A stretch of DNA of 64,000 nucleotides, taken from contig NZ_JAJFES010000012.1 of the NCBI RefSeq assembly GCF_020708045.1, positions 78,705 through 142,704 of the forward strand, written 5' to 3'. The translations under genes and the position numbers were made by a program. The number at the start of each line of letters is the position of its first letter. Positions within the stretch are counted from its first letter, which is position 1. The DNA comes from Massilia sp. IC2-278. Lineage in GTDB: Bacteria; Pseudomonadota; Gammaproteobacteria; Burkholderiales; Burkholderiaceae_D. The notes beneath the pieces were generated by a model. That model had not been told where the DNA came from, searched no databases, and worked only from the letters and a program-made list of their open reading frames with translations. Below, in pieces: positions 8,631-17,158 of this stretch.

Positions 8631-9083
8631 ATGCAAGTTATCCTGCTGGAAAAAGTCGTCAACGTCGGCAATCTGGGCGACGTCGTCAAGGTCAAGGACG
8701 GTTACGCACGTAACTTCCTGATCCCGCAAAAAATGGCCCGCCGCGCAACCCAGGCCGCTGTGGCCGAGTTCGAAGTCAAGCGCGCCGAGCTGGAAAAAGC
8801 TGCTGCTGAAAAGCTGGCTGCTTCGCAAGCCCAAGGCGAAAAGCTGGGCGGCATGACCATCACCGTCGCTCAAAAAGCCGGCGTCGATGGCCGTCTGTTC
8901 GGTTCGGTCACCAACTTCGACATCGCCGAAGCCCTGACCAAGCAAGGTTTCGCAGTCGAAAAGGCGCAAGTGCGCCTGCCGACCGGCCCGCTGAAGACCA
9001 CCGGCGAACACCCGGTTGCGGTCGCGCTGCACACCGACGTCGTCGTGGAAATCACGATCGCTGTCGTGGGCGAAGCTGCCTAA
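8631..9083 (+). CDS. rplI: 50S ribosomal protein L9
   Basis: A 150-residue L9: N-terminal domain MQVILLEKVVNVGNLGDVVKVKDG, a long connecting helix rich in Ala/Glu/Lys at about 45-75, and the C-terminal domain. GGAGAATAAT precedes the ATG. It is the last gene of the ribosomal operon and is followed by a strong terminator at 9137. Confidence 0.97.
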   Translation: MQVILLEKVVNVGNLGDVVKVKDGYARNFLIPQKMARRATQAAVAEFEVKRAELEKAAAEKLAASQAQGEKLGGMTITVAQKAGVDGRLFGSVTNFDIAEALTKQGFAVEKAQVRLPTGPLKTTGEHPVAVALHTDVVVEITIAVVGEAA

Positions 9084-9136
9084 GTCAAGCTGAATTGCAG
9101 CTGCTTATGAAGCCATAATCAGTTGTTGTATTCTGG

Positions 9137-9164
9137 AAAAAGCCGGGTTCGCCCGGCTTTTTTT
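9137..9164 (+). terminator. Rho-independent terminator of the rpsF-rplI operon
   Basis: Stem AAAAAGCCGGG / CCCGGCTTTTT with a TTCG loop, followed by T's. It lies 54 bases after the rplI stop and before dnaB. Confidence 0.9.
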
Positions 9165-9223
9165 ATGACCCAAAAGTCGCCAATTATTTCAGCCGTGTGA
9201 CCGGAGCAGGTATAATGCCCGCC

Positions 9224-10609
9224 ATGAATACCCCCGCAGATCCGCAAATCGAATCGCTGCGCATCCCCCCGCACTCCATCGAAGCAGAGCAGTCCGTCAT
9301 CGGCGGCCTGCTGCGCGATAATGCGGCGTGGGACCGTATTGCCGACTTCATGCACGCGGACGATTTTTATCGTTACGACCACCGCATCATCTTCGAACAG
9401 ATGGTGCGCCTGATCAACAGTGGCAAGCCTGCCGACGTGATCACCGTCTACGAGGCCATGGTGTCGCTTGGCAAGGCCGAGGACGTCGGCGGCCTCCAGT
9501 ACCTGAACGCCATGGCGCAAAATACGCCATCGGCTGCCAACATCCGCCGTTATGCCGAGATCGTGCGCGACCGCGGCGTGCTGCGCAAACTCATCACCGT
9601 CGCCGACGAAATCTCCGGCAACGCGTTCAATCCGCAAGGCAAGGAAGTCAAGCAGATGCTTGACGAAGCCGAATCGAAGATCTTCGCCATTGCCGAGCAG
9701 GGTGCCCGTGGCGCCCAGGGCTGGAATCCGATCCAGCCGCTGCTGACGCAAGTGGTCGAGCGCATCGACGAACTATATTCGCGCGAAAACCAGGGCGAAA
9801 TCACCGGCGTGCCGACCGGCTTCATCGACCTCGACCGCATGACCTCGGGCCTGCAGCCGGGCGACCTGGTCATCGTGGCTGGCCGTCCGTCGATGGGCAA
9901 GACCGCATTCTCGGTGAACATCGGCGAAAACGTCGCCATCGAAGCCGGCCTGCCGGTTGCCGTGTTCTCGATGGAGATGGGCGGCGCCCAGCTGGCCATG
10001 CGTATGCTGGGCTCGGTCGGCCAGCTCGACCAGCACCGCCTGCGTACCGGCCGCCTGAACGACGAAGACTGGCCGCGCCTGACGCATGCGATCCAGAAGA
10101 TGAACGATGCCCAGCTCTACATCGACGAGACGCCGGCGCTGAACCCGATTGAGATGCGCGCACGCGCGCGCCGCCTGGCGCGCCAATGCGGCAAACTCGG
10201 CTTGATTATCGTCGACTACCTGCAGCTGATGCAGGGTAGCCAGCCGGGCGACAACCGCGCCGCCGAGATTTCCGAAATCTCGCGTTCGCTGAAGGGCTTG
10301 GCGAAAGAGCTGCACTGCCCGGTCATCGCGCTGTCCCAGCTGAACCGCTCGCTGGAACAACGCCCGAACAAACGGCCCGTCATGTCCGACTTGCGCGAAT
10401 CCGGCGCTATCGAACAGGATGCGGACGTCATCATCTTCCTGTACCGCGACGAGGTGTACAACCCCGATTCGCCGGACAAGGGAACCGCCGAGATCATCAT
10501 CGGCAAGCAGCGTAACGGTCCGATCGGGGCGATCCGCCTCACCTGGATCGGTCAGTACACCAAGTTTGGCAATTACAGCGGCAACCTCGCCGTCTACCAG
10601 GGCGATTAA
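9224..10609 (+). CDS. dnaB: Replicative DNA helicase DnaB
   Basis: Hexameric 5'-3' helicase of the replication fork, 461 residues. N-terminal domain (RIPPHSIEAEQSVIGGLL), then a RecA-like domain with Walker A GRPSMGKTAF, Walker B LIIVDYLQLM and the DVIIFLYRDE region near the end. Three in-frame starts are possible: GTG 9197, ATG 9215 and ATG 9224. I chose 9224 because family members start with a short leader before PQIESLRIPPHS. A TATAAT at 9211-9216 sits directly ahead of 9224, which would make that transcript nearly leaderless; 9215 with GGAGCAGG upstream is the alternative. No intein is seen. Confidence 0.95.
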   Translation: MNTPADPQIESLRIPPHSIEAEQSVIGGLLRDNAAWDRIADFMHADDFYRYDHRIIFEQMVRLINSGKPADVITVYEAMVSLGKAEDVGGLQYLNAMAQNTPSAANIRRYAEIVRDRGVLRKLITVADEISGNAFNPQGKEVKQMLDEAESKIFAIAEQGARGAQGWNPIQPLLTQVVERIDELYSRENQGEITGVPTGFIDLDRMTSGLQPGDLVIVAGRPSMGKTAFSVNIGENVAIEAGLPVAVFSMEMGGAQLAMRMLGSVGQLDQHRLRTGRLNDEDWPRLTHAIQKMNDAQLYIDETPALNPIEMRARARRLARQCGKLGLIIVDYLQLMQGSQPGDNRAAEISEISRSLKGLAKELHCPVIALSQLNRSLEQRPNKRPVMSDLRESGAIEQDADVIIFLYRDEVYNPDSPDKGTAEIIIGKQRNGPIGAIRLTWIGQYTKFGNYSGNLAVYQGD

Positions 10610-10687
10610 GCCGATATTGCGCCGCTGCCCGGTACCCGACACCGCAGCGGACTTCGCAGTCCCAAGAGTTTTATCACGGAGAAATAC

Positions 10688-11314
10688 ATGTTTGGACGCC
10701 TGATGCCCACCGAGGGCAAGTTTTTTGATTTGTTCAACCAGCACGCCGCGCTGTGCGTGAAGGGTGCGCAAGAAATGGTTGGCCTGATGACCAACTTCGA
10801 CGACCTGGAAAACCGCGTCCACGCCGTCGAAAGCATCGAAAAACAGGCGGACAAGATCACCTACGCCACCGTCGACCTGCTGCACAAGACCTTCATCACC
10901 CCGCTCGACCGCGACGACATCCACAAGCTGATCACGCGCATGGACGACATCCTCGACATGATGGAAGACGCCGCGCAAACCATTTCCCTGTACGACCTGC
11001 ACGCCGTGACCCCGGAAGCCAAGCGCCTGGCCGAGCTGTGCCTGTCGGCCTGCCAGAAGGTCCAGGAAGCCGTGGCGCTGCTGCACGACATGGGCAACGC
11101 GCAAAAGATCGTCGCCATCTGCGAAGAAATCGACCGCTTCGAATCCGACGCCGACCACGTGATGCGCGCCGCGATGAGCAAGCTGTTCCGCGACGAGCCA
11201 GACGTCCGTAACCTGATCAAGATGAAGGCGATCTACGAGATCCTCGAGACCGTCACCGACCGTTGCGAAGATGTGGCCAACATCATCGAAGGCATCATTG
11301 TCGAGAACGCGTAA
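10688..11314 (+). CDS. DUF47 / PhoU-like protein, partner of the Pit transporter
   Basis: A 208-residue all-helical protein of the PhoU-related DUF47 family (N-terminus FGRLMPTEGKFFDLFNQHA; later ENRVHAVESIEKQADKIT and ITRMDDILDMMEDAAQT). Members are usually encoded just before low-affinity phosphate transporters, as here: the pit start is 23 bases after this stop. The Asp/Glu-rich helices resemble PhoU metal-binding motifs. The likely role is cytoplasmic control of phosphate uptake, inferred from context. The ATG follows TCACGGAG. Confidence 0.9.
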   Translation: MFGRLMPTEGKFFDLFNQHAALCVKGAQEMVGLMTNFDDLENRVHAVESIEKQADKITYATVDLLHKTFITPLDRDDIHKLITRMDDILDMMEDAAQTISLYDLHAVTPEAKRLAELCLSACQKVQEAVALLHDMGNAQKIVAICEEIDRFESDADHVMRAAMSKLFRDEPDVRNLIKMKAIYEILETVTDRCEDVANIIEGIIVENA

Positions 11315-11337
11315 GCTTCCTTAGAACAAAAATAATT

Positions 11338-12348
11338 ATGGAACATCTCACCATCAGCATTTACGTGCTGGGTATGCTGGTGCTGCTCGCACTGATCTTC
11401 GACTTCATGAACGGTTTTCATGATTCGGCGAACGCGATTGCCACCGTCGTCTCGACCGGCGTCCTGAAGCCCCAGTCGGCGGTCGCGATGGCGGCATTCT
11501 TCAACTTCGTCGCGATCTTCGTGGTCAACATGAAGGTGGCGCAGACGATCGGCAAGGACATCATCGACCCGCACATCGTCGACCACTACGTGATCTTCGG
11601 GGCCCTGGTCGGGGCCATCGTCTGGAACGTGATCACTTGGTACTACGGCATTCCATCGTCGTCCTCGCACGCCCTGATCGGCGGCCTGGTCGGTGCGGCA
11701 GTGGCCAAGTCGGGCACCGGCGCGCTGATCTCGGCGGGCCTGTGGAAAGTGGTCGCCTTTATCGTGCTGGCGCCGCTGCTGGGCTTTGTGCTCGGTTCCA
11801 TCATCATGCTGATCGTATCCTGGGTGTTCGTGAAGAGCACGCCGCGCAAGGTCGACGTCTGGTTCCGCCGCCTGCAACTGGTGTCGGCAGCCGGCTACTC
11901 GCTGGGTCACGGTGGTAACGACGCGCAAAAGACTATGGGCATCATCTGGATGCTGCTGATCGCTGCCGGCTACACCAATGCGGCCGATGCGCACCCGCCG
12001 GCCTGGGTCATCATTTCCTGCTACGCGGCAATCAGCTTCGGCACGCTGTTCGGCGGCTGGCGCATCGTCAAGACCATGGGTCAGAAGATCACCAAGCTCA
12101 AGCCCGTTGGCGGCTTCTGCGCCGAGACCGGCGGCGCCATGACCTTGCTGATGGCGAGCTTCTGGGGCATCCCGGTCTCGACCACCCACACCATCACCGG
12201 CGCGATCGTCGGCGTGGGCGCCTCGCAAAAGGCCTCGGCCGTGCGCTGGGGCGTGGCGGGCAACATCGTGTGGGCGTGGATCTTCACCATTCCGGCAGCG
12301 GCCTTCGTGGCGGCGATTGCCTGGTGGATTGGTCGTCACATCATGTAA
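11338..12348 (+). CDS. pit: Low-affinity inorganic phosphate transporter (PiT family)
   Basis: A 336-residue membrane protein with about ten membrane segments and the two PiT signatures: FMNGFHDSANAIATVVSTG near the N-terminus and GHGGNDAQKTMGIIWMLL in the second half. It moves phosphate (as neutral metal phosphate in E. coli) with protons. The start at 11338 (MEHLTISIYVLGML) is preferred over an upstream in-frame start that overlaps the DUF47 gene. It ends at a strong hairpin at 12368. DUF47-pit is a conserved two-gene unit. Confidence 0.92.
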   Translation: MEHLTISIYVLGMLVLLALIFDFMNGFHDSANAIATVVSTGVLKPQSAVAMAAFFNFVAIFVVNMKVAQTIGKDIIDPHIVDHYVIFGALVGAIVWNVITWYYGIPSSSSHALIGGLVGAAVAKSGTGALISAGLWKVVAFIVLAPLLGFVLGSIIMLIVSWVFVKSTPRKVDVWFRRLQLVSAAGYSLGHGGNDAQKTMGIIWMLLIAAGYTNAADAHPPAWVIISCYAAISFGTLFGGWRIVKTMGQKITKLKPVGGFCAETGGAMTLLMASFWGIPVSTTHTITGAIVGVGASQKASAVRWGVAGNIVWAWIFTIPAAAFVAAIAWWIGRHIM

Positions 12349-12367
12349 TTCGCTTGCGCATGGATAG

Positions 12368-12402
12368 AAAACGCCCGGACTTGTGCCGGGCGTTTTTGTT
12401 TT
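12368..12402 (+). terminator. Rho-independent terminator after pit
   Basis: Stem ACGCCCGG / CCGGGCGT with an ACTTGTG loop and a TTTTTGTTTT tail, 20 bases after the pit stop. Confidence 0.9.
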
Positions 12403-12423
12403 GGGGCCTGTGGAGTGGCCGTC

Positions 12424-12566
12424 GTAGGGTGGACACCTGTGTCCACGCGGTATCACCGGTTAATGGACGGCGCCGTTAAACCCAACCGATCCGCGTGCAC
12501 CATGGTGTTCGCCTGTGCAATCGCATATCAACTGCTGTACCGCGTGGACACAGGTGTCCACCCTAC
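12424..12566. repeat. Intact REPIN-like element (two identical 29-bp palindromic arms, inverted)
   Basis: The left arm 12424-12452 starts GTAGGGTGGACACCTGTG and ends CCACGCGGTA. The right arm 12538-12566 is its exact reverse complement over all 29 bases. Each arm contains its own hairpin, GTGGACAC / GTGTCCAC, next to the tetranucleotide GTAG. Known REP sequences mobilised by RAYT transposases have the same plan: a GTAG/GGAG head plus a hairpin, often as inverted pairs (REPINs). It sits between two terminators in the 306-base pit-phoH gap. Confidence 0.85.
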
Positions 12567-12590
12567 GCCCTTGCATCTGAACATGGCCGT

Positions 12591-12627
12591 AAAAAAACCT
12601 GCGGGCCGCTAGGCGCGCAGGTTTTTT
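12591..12627 (-). terminator. Terminator of the phoH-like gene
   Basis: AACCTGCG / CGCAGGTT stem flanked by A- and T-runs. It is read on the minus strand, 28 bases after the stop at 12655. Confidence 0.8.
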
Positions 12628-12654
12628 GCTTGTCCAGCTATCGGAGCGTGACGC

Positions 12655-14409
12655 TTACAGCACGTCGCTCGCGTGATCCGCCAGGCGCGAGCGTTCGCCG
12701 CGCGCCAGGGTTACGTGGCCGCTGTGCGACCAGCCCTTGAAGCGGTCGACCACATAGGTCAGGCCGCTCGACCCTTCGGTCAAATAAGGCGTGTCGATCT
12801 GGGCGATATTGCCCAGGCACAGGATCTTGGTGCCTGGACCGGCGCGCGTGACCAGGGTCTTCATCTGCTTCGGCGTCAGGTTCTGCGCCTCGTCGATGAT
12901 CAGGAACTTGTTCACGAAGGTACGGCCGCGCATGAAGTTGAGCGACTTGATCTTGATGCGCGAGCGGATCAGGTCTTGGGTGGCGGCGCGGCCCCAGTCG
13001 CCGGCGTCGTTGTCGGACTTGTTCAGCACTTCCAGGTTATCGTCGAAGGCGCCCATCCACGGCGACATCTTTTCTTCCTCGGTGCCCGGCAGGAAGCCGA
13101 TGTCTTCGCCCACCGGCACGGTCACGCGGGTAACGATGATCTCGTTGTACTGCTTGGTTTCCAACACCTGCGCCAGGCCCGCGGCCAGGGCCAGCAGGGT
13201 CTTGCCGGTACCGGCCTGGCCGAGCAGGGTGACGAAATCGCATTCCGGATTCATCAGCAGGTTCAGCGCAAAATTCTGCTCGCGGTTGCGCGCGGTGATG
13301 CCCCAGACACTGTTCTTTGTGTGGCTGTAGTCGCGCAGCACTTGCAGCACGGCGGTCTTGCCGTTGATCTCTTTCACCTGCGCCTGGAAGGGCGAATCGT
13401 CGGACTCCAGGTAGACGAACTGGTTCACCAGCAAGCTGTTGATGAAGGGACCGGTCACGCGGTAGAAGGTGGTGCCGTTGCGCGTGTCTTGCCACGACTC
13501 CATGTTCTTGCCGTGCTTGTCCCAAAAATCGTCCGGCAGCTGGACGATGCCCGAGTACAGCAGATCGGTGTCTTCCAGCACATGGTCGTTGAAGTAATCT
13601 TCCGCCGGCAAGGCCAGAGCGCGCGCCTTGATGCGCATGTTGATGTCTTTCGACACCAGCACGATGGCGCGGTCCGGCTGTTCGGCGGCCAGGGCTTTCA
13701 CCACGCCCAGGATCTGGTTGTCGGCCTTGCCGACCGGCAGGCCTTCGGGCAGGGTAGGGCCGTTCTGCAGTTTGGTCTGGAAGAACAGGCGGCCCTTGGC
13801 ATCCTTGTTGCCCAGCTTGGCCAGCTCGATGCCGGCTTCGATGGTGTCGTCGTCGATGTCGGCGATCAGGGCGTCCAGGGTGCGCGACACCTGGCGGGCG
13901 TTGCGGGCAACCTCGGACATGCCTTTCTTGTGGTCGTCGAGTTCCTCGAGCGTCATCATCGGCAGGTAGACGTCGTGTTCCTCGAAGCGGAACAGGCAGG
14001 TCGGGTCGTGCATCAGCACGTTGGTGTCGAGCACGAAAACCTTGGTCTTGCCGGCACGGTCGGCCTTGCGGCTGGTGGAGGACTTGACGTTGACCTCGAC
14101 CGGCTTGTGCTTGGCCGGATGCGGCTCGTCCATGTCCGTTTCCTTGAGCTTGGCAACGGTCGCGGGCTGCGATGCACGTTCGGGCGCGGCCTGGGGTGCC
14201 GGTACGGCAGCGAGCGGCGTGGCCTTGCCCTTGCGGGCACGGGTGGACTTGGCGGCAGGGACGGCCTTGCCGCTGATGAGGTCTTCGACAGGATCGGCCT
14301 CGACCGGCGCAGCGACGGCGCGCACAGGAGACTTGCCGGGTTCGGCCTTGGGGTATTCGTTTACCGGCAGCAGCGTGCCCGGCTTGCTAGGAATTTTTGG
14401 TAGTGGCAT
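12655..14409 (-). CDS. PIN-domain PhoH family ATPase (PhoH2-type)
   Basis: A 584-residue two-domain protein. After a low-complexity, Ala/Lys/Pro-rich N-terminus of about 110 residues comes a PIN nuclease-like domain starting VFVLDTNVLMHDP (first acidic residue Asp128), then a C-terminal PhoH ATPase domain with Walker A GQAGTGKTLLAL and Walker B FLIIDEAQNL. The PIN-PhoH fusion is known as PhoH2, with reported RNA unwinding and cleavage activity in mycobacteria; function here is by family. Met93 (MDEPHPAK) is a possible later start, giving a protein without the low-complexity region. No toxin-antitoxin partner is visible beside it. Confidence 0.9.
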   Translation of the reverse strand: MPLPKIPSKPGTLLPVNEYPKAEPGKSPVRAVAAPVEADPVEDLISGKAVPAAKSTRARKGKATPLAAVPAPQAAPERASQPATVAKLKETDMDEPHPAKHKPVEVNVKSSTSRKADRAGKTKVFVLDTNVLMHDPTCLFRFEEHDVYLPMMTLEELDDHKKGMSEVARNARQVSRTLDALIADIDDDTIEAGIELAKLGNKDAKGRLFFQTKLQNGPTLPEGLPVGKADNQILGVVKALAAEQPDRAIVLVSKDINMRIKARALALPAEDYFNDHVLEDTDLLYSGIVQLPDDFWDKHGKNMESWQDTRNGTTFYRVTGPFINSLLVNQFVYLESDDSPFQAQVKEINGKTAVLQVLRDYSHTKNSVWGITARNREQNFALNLLMNPECDFVTLLGQAGTGKTLLALAAGLAQVLETKQYNEIIVTRVTVPVGEDIGFLPGTEEEKMSPWMGAFDDNLEVLNKSDNDAGDWGRAATQDLIRSRIKIKSLNFMRGRTFVNKFLIIDEAQNLTPKQMKTLVTRAGPGTKILCLGNIAQIDTPYLTEGSSGLTYVVDRFKGWSHSGHVTLARGERSRLADHASDVL

Positions 14410-14633
14410 CAGGTTCTCAATCTAAAAAAGTGGAGGACGCTCGCGCCAGCGCACCATGAAGGGCGCGCTGCCGGGCGGGTTCTATGCACTGGAAAAATGT
14501 TGCGGGGGCGCGGGCCAAGGGAGTAGGGAAACCGCCTTGGCAGGCAGCCAGATTGGAATGATGCTGAGATGAAGCGGTGCGACTCAAAATAAGCGATAAG
14601 GGTCCAGCAGGTTGATCGACTGGAGCCATCCGT

Positions 14634-15104
14634 TCAAGGCTGGCTCTTCACAAATTCCAGCACTTCATCGACGTGATCGGCAACTTTCACGCCACGCCAT
14701 TCTTTCACCAATCGGCCTTGAGCGTCAACGACAAACGTACTGCGCTCGACCCCGCGTACTTGCTTGCCGTACATGTTCTTCATCTTCATGACGCCGAACT
14801 GGTTGCAGACCAGTTCCTCGGGGTCGGAGATGAGTTCGAAAGGCAGGCCGAGCTTGGATTTGAAGCCTTCGTGCGAACGCAGCGAATCGCGGCTGATGCC
14901 GTAGATCTCGGTATTCGCGGCCAGGAATTCGTCGTGCTTCTCGCGGAAGGCAATGCTCTCGGTGGTACAGCCGGGGGTATTGTCCTTGGGGTAGAAATAC
15001 AGCACCGTGTACTTCGCGGGACGGCCGCCAAGCTGGAAGGTCTGGTCGCCGGTCATGGCGGCGCTAAAGTTCTCTACGGATGCTGCGCTTGGGCTGTCGG
15101 CCAC
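14634..15104 (-). CDS. bcp: Thiol peroxidase, Bcp/PrxQ family
   Basis: A 156-residue peroxiredoxin reducing hydrogen and organic peroxides. The active-site loop is FYPKDNTPGCTTE with the peroxidatic Cys. In E. coli Bcp a second Cys lies five residues later; here that position is Ile (CTTESI), so the classic resolving Cys is absent. Another Cys sits in ELVCNQFGV. The start is set at the GTG at 15104, with AGGAG seven bases upstream on the minus strand; the longer frame upstream has no family similarity. It is transcribed toward phoH with a 224-base gap and may have its own promoter. Confidence 0.9.
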   Translation of the reverse strand: MADSPSAASVENFSAAMTGDQTFQLGGRPAKYTVLYFYPKDNTPGCTTESIAFREKHDEFLAANTEIYGISRDSLRSHEGFKSKLGLPFELISDPEELVCNQFGVMKMKNMYGKQVRGVERSTFVVDAQGRLVKEWRGVKVADHVDEVLEFVKSQP

Positions 15105-15381
15105 GTGAATTCTCCTGGACTGGTATTGGGCTGAACTTGGAGCCCTCATCATAATCTGCGCCGCTGCCGGGTGGTAGTGCTGATACGTCACCCGGGCGGT
15201 GCTCGATGCGCCAGATGGGGGCGAAAGATTGCCTTTCAACCACAATAGTCGGAATTTACACGAGGGCGCCGAAGGAGGGGTGTTCGATTGAATGGCGATG
15301 CAAAGGATATTTGCATGGAGAGCCGCCGATGCAAATATCGTTTGCCGGCTATTCGAGCCGCCCGGCAGGATTTACCCGGAT

Positions 15382-15759
15382 TTACGCCGGGTCGATAATC
15401 AGGGCCAGGGTTACCTTGCGGCCTTCGCCCATCAGCACGTTATAAGTGCGGCAGGCGGCCTGGCTATCCATGCTTTCGACGCCGGTGCGCTTGTCCGTCA
15501 AGCTGGTGATCAGGCGCGGGTGCACGAAGCGCTGGCGTTCGCCGGTGCCGAGGATGACGACGTCCGGCTGGTCGGCGGCAATCTGCTCGAAATGGGCAGC
15601 GGTCAGGTCTTCGAAGCGCGTCACGTCCCAGGGGCGCGGCGGCGTTTCCGGCATCACCAGCAGGCTGTAGTTGAAACGCTCGGCATTGATCTCGACGCCC
15701 GAGGCATCGTAGCCGGTCACGGTCTGGTATTGTTGGTTGTCGTCGGAATGCAGCTTCAT
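15382..15759 (-). CDS. Mth938-like (DUF498) domain protein
   Basis: A 125-residue protein of the Mth938/NDUFAF3-like family: MKLHSD start, GTGERQRFVHPRL and a MDSQAACRTYNVLMGEGRKV segment typical of the bacterial members. Its bacterial role is not established; the mitochondrial relative assists complex I assembly. An upstream ATG at 15792 (MGGSFAYLF) has a better GGAAGG site but overlaps a TATAAT-like sequence, so I kept the family-typical MKLH start. A longer frame continuing to 16695 lies antisense to alaA and is not real. It is divergent from alaA. Confidence 0.8.
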   Translation of the reverse strand: MKLHSDDNQQYQTVTGYDASGVEINAERFNYSLLVMPETPPRPWDVTRFEDLTAAHFEQIAADQPDVVILGTGERQRFVHPRLITSLTDKRTGVESMDSQAACRTYNVLMGEGRKVTLALIIDPA

Positions 15760-15915
15760 GGCGTCGAAAAGATAAGCAAAAGAGCCGCCCATTATAAGCC
15801 TTCCGTCCTTCCGGCTCTTTTCGCCTGCTCCCGGATGCGTATTGCGTAAATCTGGCGCTTTCGGCAGAATGGTATTTTTCGCACTGCAACATGCGGGCCA
15901 ATTAAAGGTGACAAT

Positions 15916-17142
15916 TTGCGACCGATTCTGAAATCGAACAAGCTCGACGATGTCTGCTACGAGATCCGCGGCCCCGCACTGCAAAAAGCACGCGCGATGG
16001 AAGACGACGGCCAGAAGATCATCAAGCTGAACATCGGCAACCTGGCCGTCTTCGGTTTCGATCCGCCCGACGAGATCATGCAGGACATGATCCGGAATAT
16101 GTCCGGCGCCGCCGGTTATACCGATTCCAAGGGCCTGTTCGCGCCGCGCAAGGCGATCATGCACTACACCCAGCAAAAGAAGGTCGCGGGTGTCGGCATC
16201 GACGACATTTACCTGGGCAATGGCGCATCGGAACTGATCGTCATGGCCATGCAGGGCCTGCTGAACAATGGCGACGAAGTGCTGGTCCCCGCGCCGGACT
16301 ACCCGCTGTGGACCGCTGCCGTCAGCCTGGCCGGCGGCGCCCCGGTGCACTACATCTGCGACGAGCAGGCCGACTGGATGCCGGACATCGCCGACATGCG
16401 CCGCAAGATCACGCCGAACACGCGCGCGATCGTCGTCATCAACCCGAACAACCCGACCGGCGCCCTGTATCCGCGCGAAATCCTGCTCGAGATCATCGAG
16501 TTGGCGCGCCAGCACGGCCTGATCATCTACGCCGACGAAATCTACGACAAGGTGCTGTACGACGGCCACGTGCACGAGTCGATCGCCGCCCTGGCCGACG
16601 ACGTGCTGTTCGTCACCATGAACGGCCTGTCGAAGAACTACCGCTCCTGCGGCTACCGCGCCGGCTGGATGGTGGTGTCGGGCGAAAAGCGCCACGCGAA
16701 GGACTATATCGAGGGCCTGAACATGCTGGCCTCGATGCGCCTGTGCGCGAATGCGCCGGGGCAGTTTGCGATCCAGACCGCGCTTGGCGGCTACCAGAGC
16801 ATCGACGACCTGGTGCGTCCGGGCGGGCGCCTGCTGAAGCAGCGCGATCTCGCGTACAAGTTACTGACAGATATTCCGGGTGTGTCCTGCGTCAAGCCAA
16901 AAGCGGCGCTCTACATGTTCCCGCGCCTGGACCCGGCGATGTACCCGATCGCCGACGACCAGCAGTTCATTTGCGAGCTGCTGGCCGAGGAAAAGGTCTT
17001 GCTGGTGCAGGGCACCGGCTTCAACTGGACTACGCCGGACCATTTCCGGCTGGTCTTCCTGCCCAACTCCGACGACCTGACCGATGCCTGCGGCCGTATC
17101 GCCCGCTTCCTCGACGGTTACCGACGACGCCACGCGCGCTGA
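15916..17142 (+). CDS. alaA: Glutamate-pyruvate (alanine) aminotransferase AlaA
   Basis: PLP aminotransferase of about 408 residues closely resembling E. coli AlaA as remembered: LDDVCYEIRGP, YTDSKGLFAPRKAIM, VPAPDYPLWTAAVSL, INPNNPTGALY, YADEIYDKVLYD, the PLP Lys in NGLSKNYR, and MLASMRLCANAPGQ. It makes alanine from pyruvate and glutamate. The start is TTG at 15916 with AAAGGTG upstream. hom begins 16 bases after the stop, suggesting an amino acid biosynthesis operon. One oddity: the conserved NIGNPAPFGF segment reads NIGNLAVFGF. Confidence 0.92.
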   Translation: MRPILKSNKLDDVCYEIRGPALQKARAMEDDGQKIIKLNIGNLAVFGFDPPDEIMQDMIRNMSGAAGYTDSKGLFAPRKAIMHYTQQKKVAGVGIDDIYLGNGASELIVMAMQGLLNNGDEVLVPAPDYPLWTAAVSLAGGAPVHYICDEQADWMPDIADMRRKITPNTRAIVVINPNNPTGALYPREILLEIIELARQHGLIIYADEIYDKVLYDGHVHESIAALADDVLFVTMNGLSKNYRSCGYRAGWMVVSGEKRHAKDYIEGLNMLASMRLCANAPGQFAIQTALGGYQSIDDLVRPGGRLLKQRDLAYKLLTDIPGVSCVKPKAALYMFPRLDPAMYPIADDQQFICELLAEEKVLLVQGTGFNWTTPDHFRLVFLPNSDDLTDACGRIARFLDGYRRRHAR

Positions 17143-17158
17143 AATTGACACACTGCTC

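Noticed and set aside
15382..16695. 437-codon open frame on the minus strand
   Set aside because: Only the last 125 codons are a real gene (Mth938-like). The rest is antisense to alaA and is an artefact of high GC.
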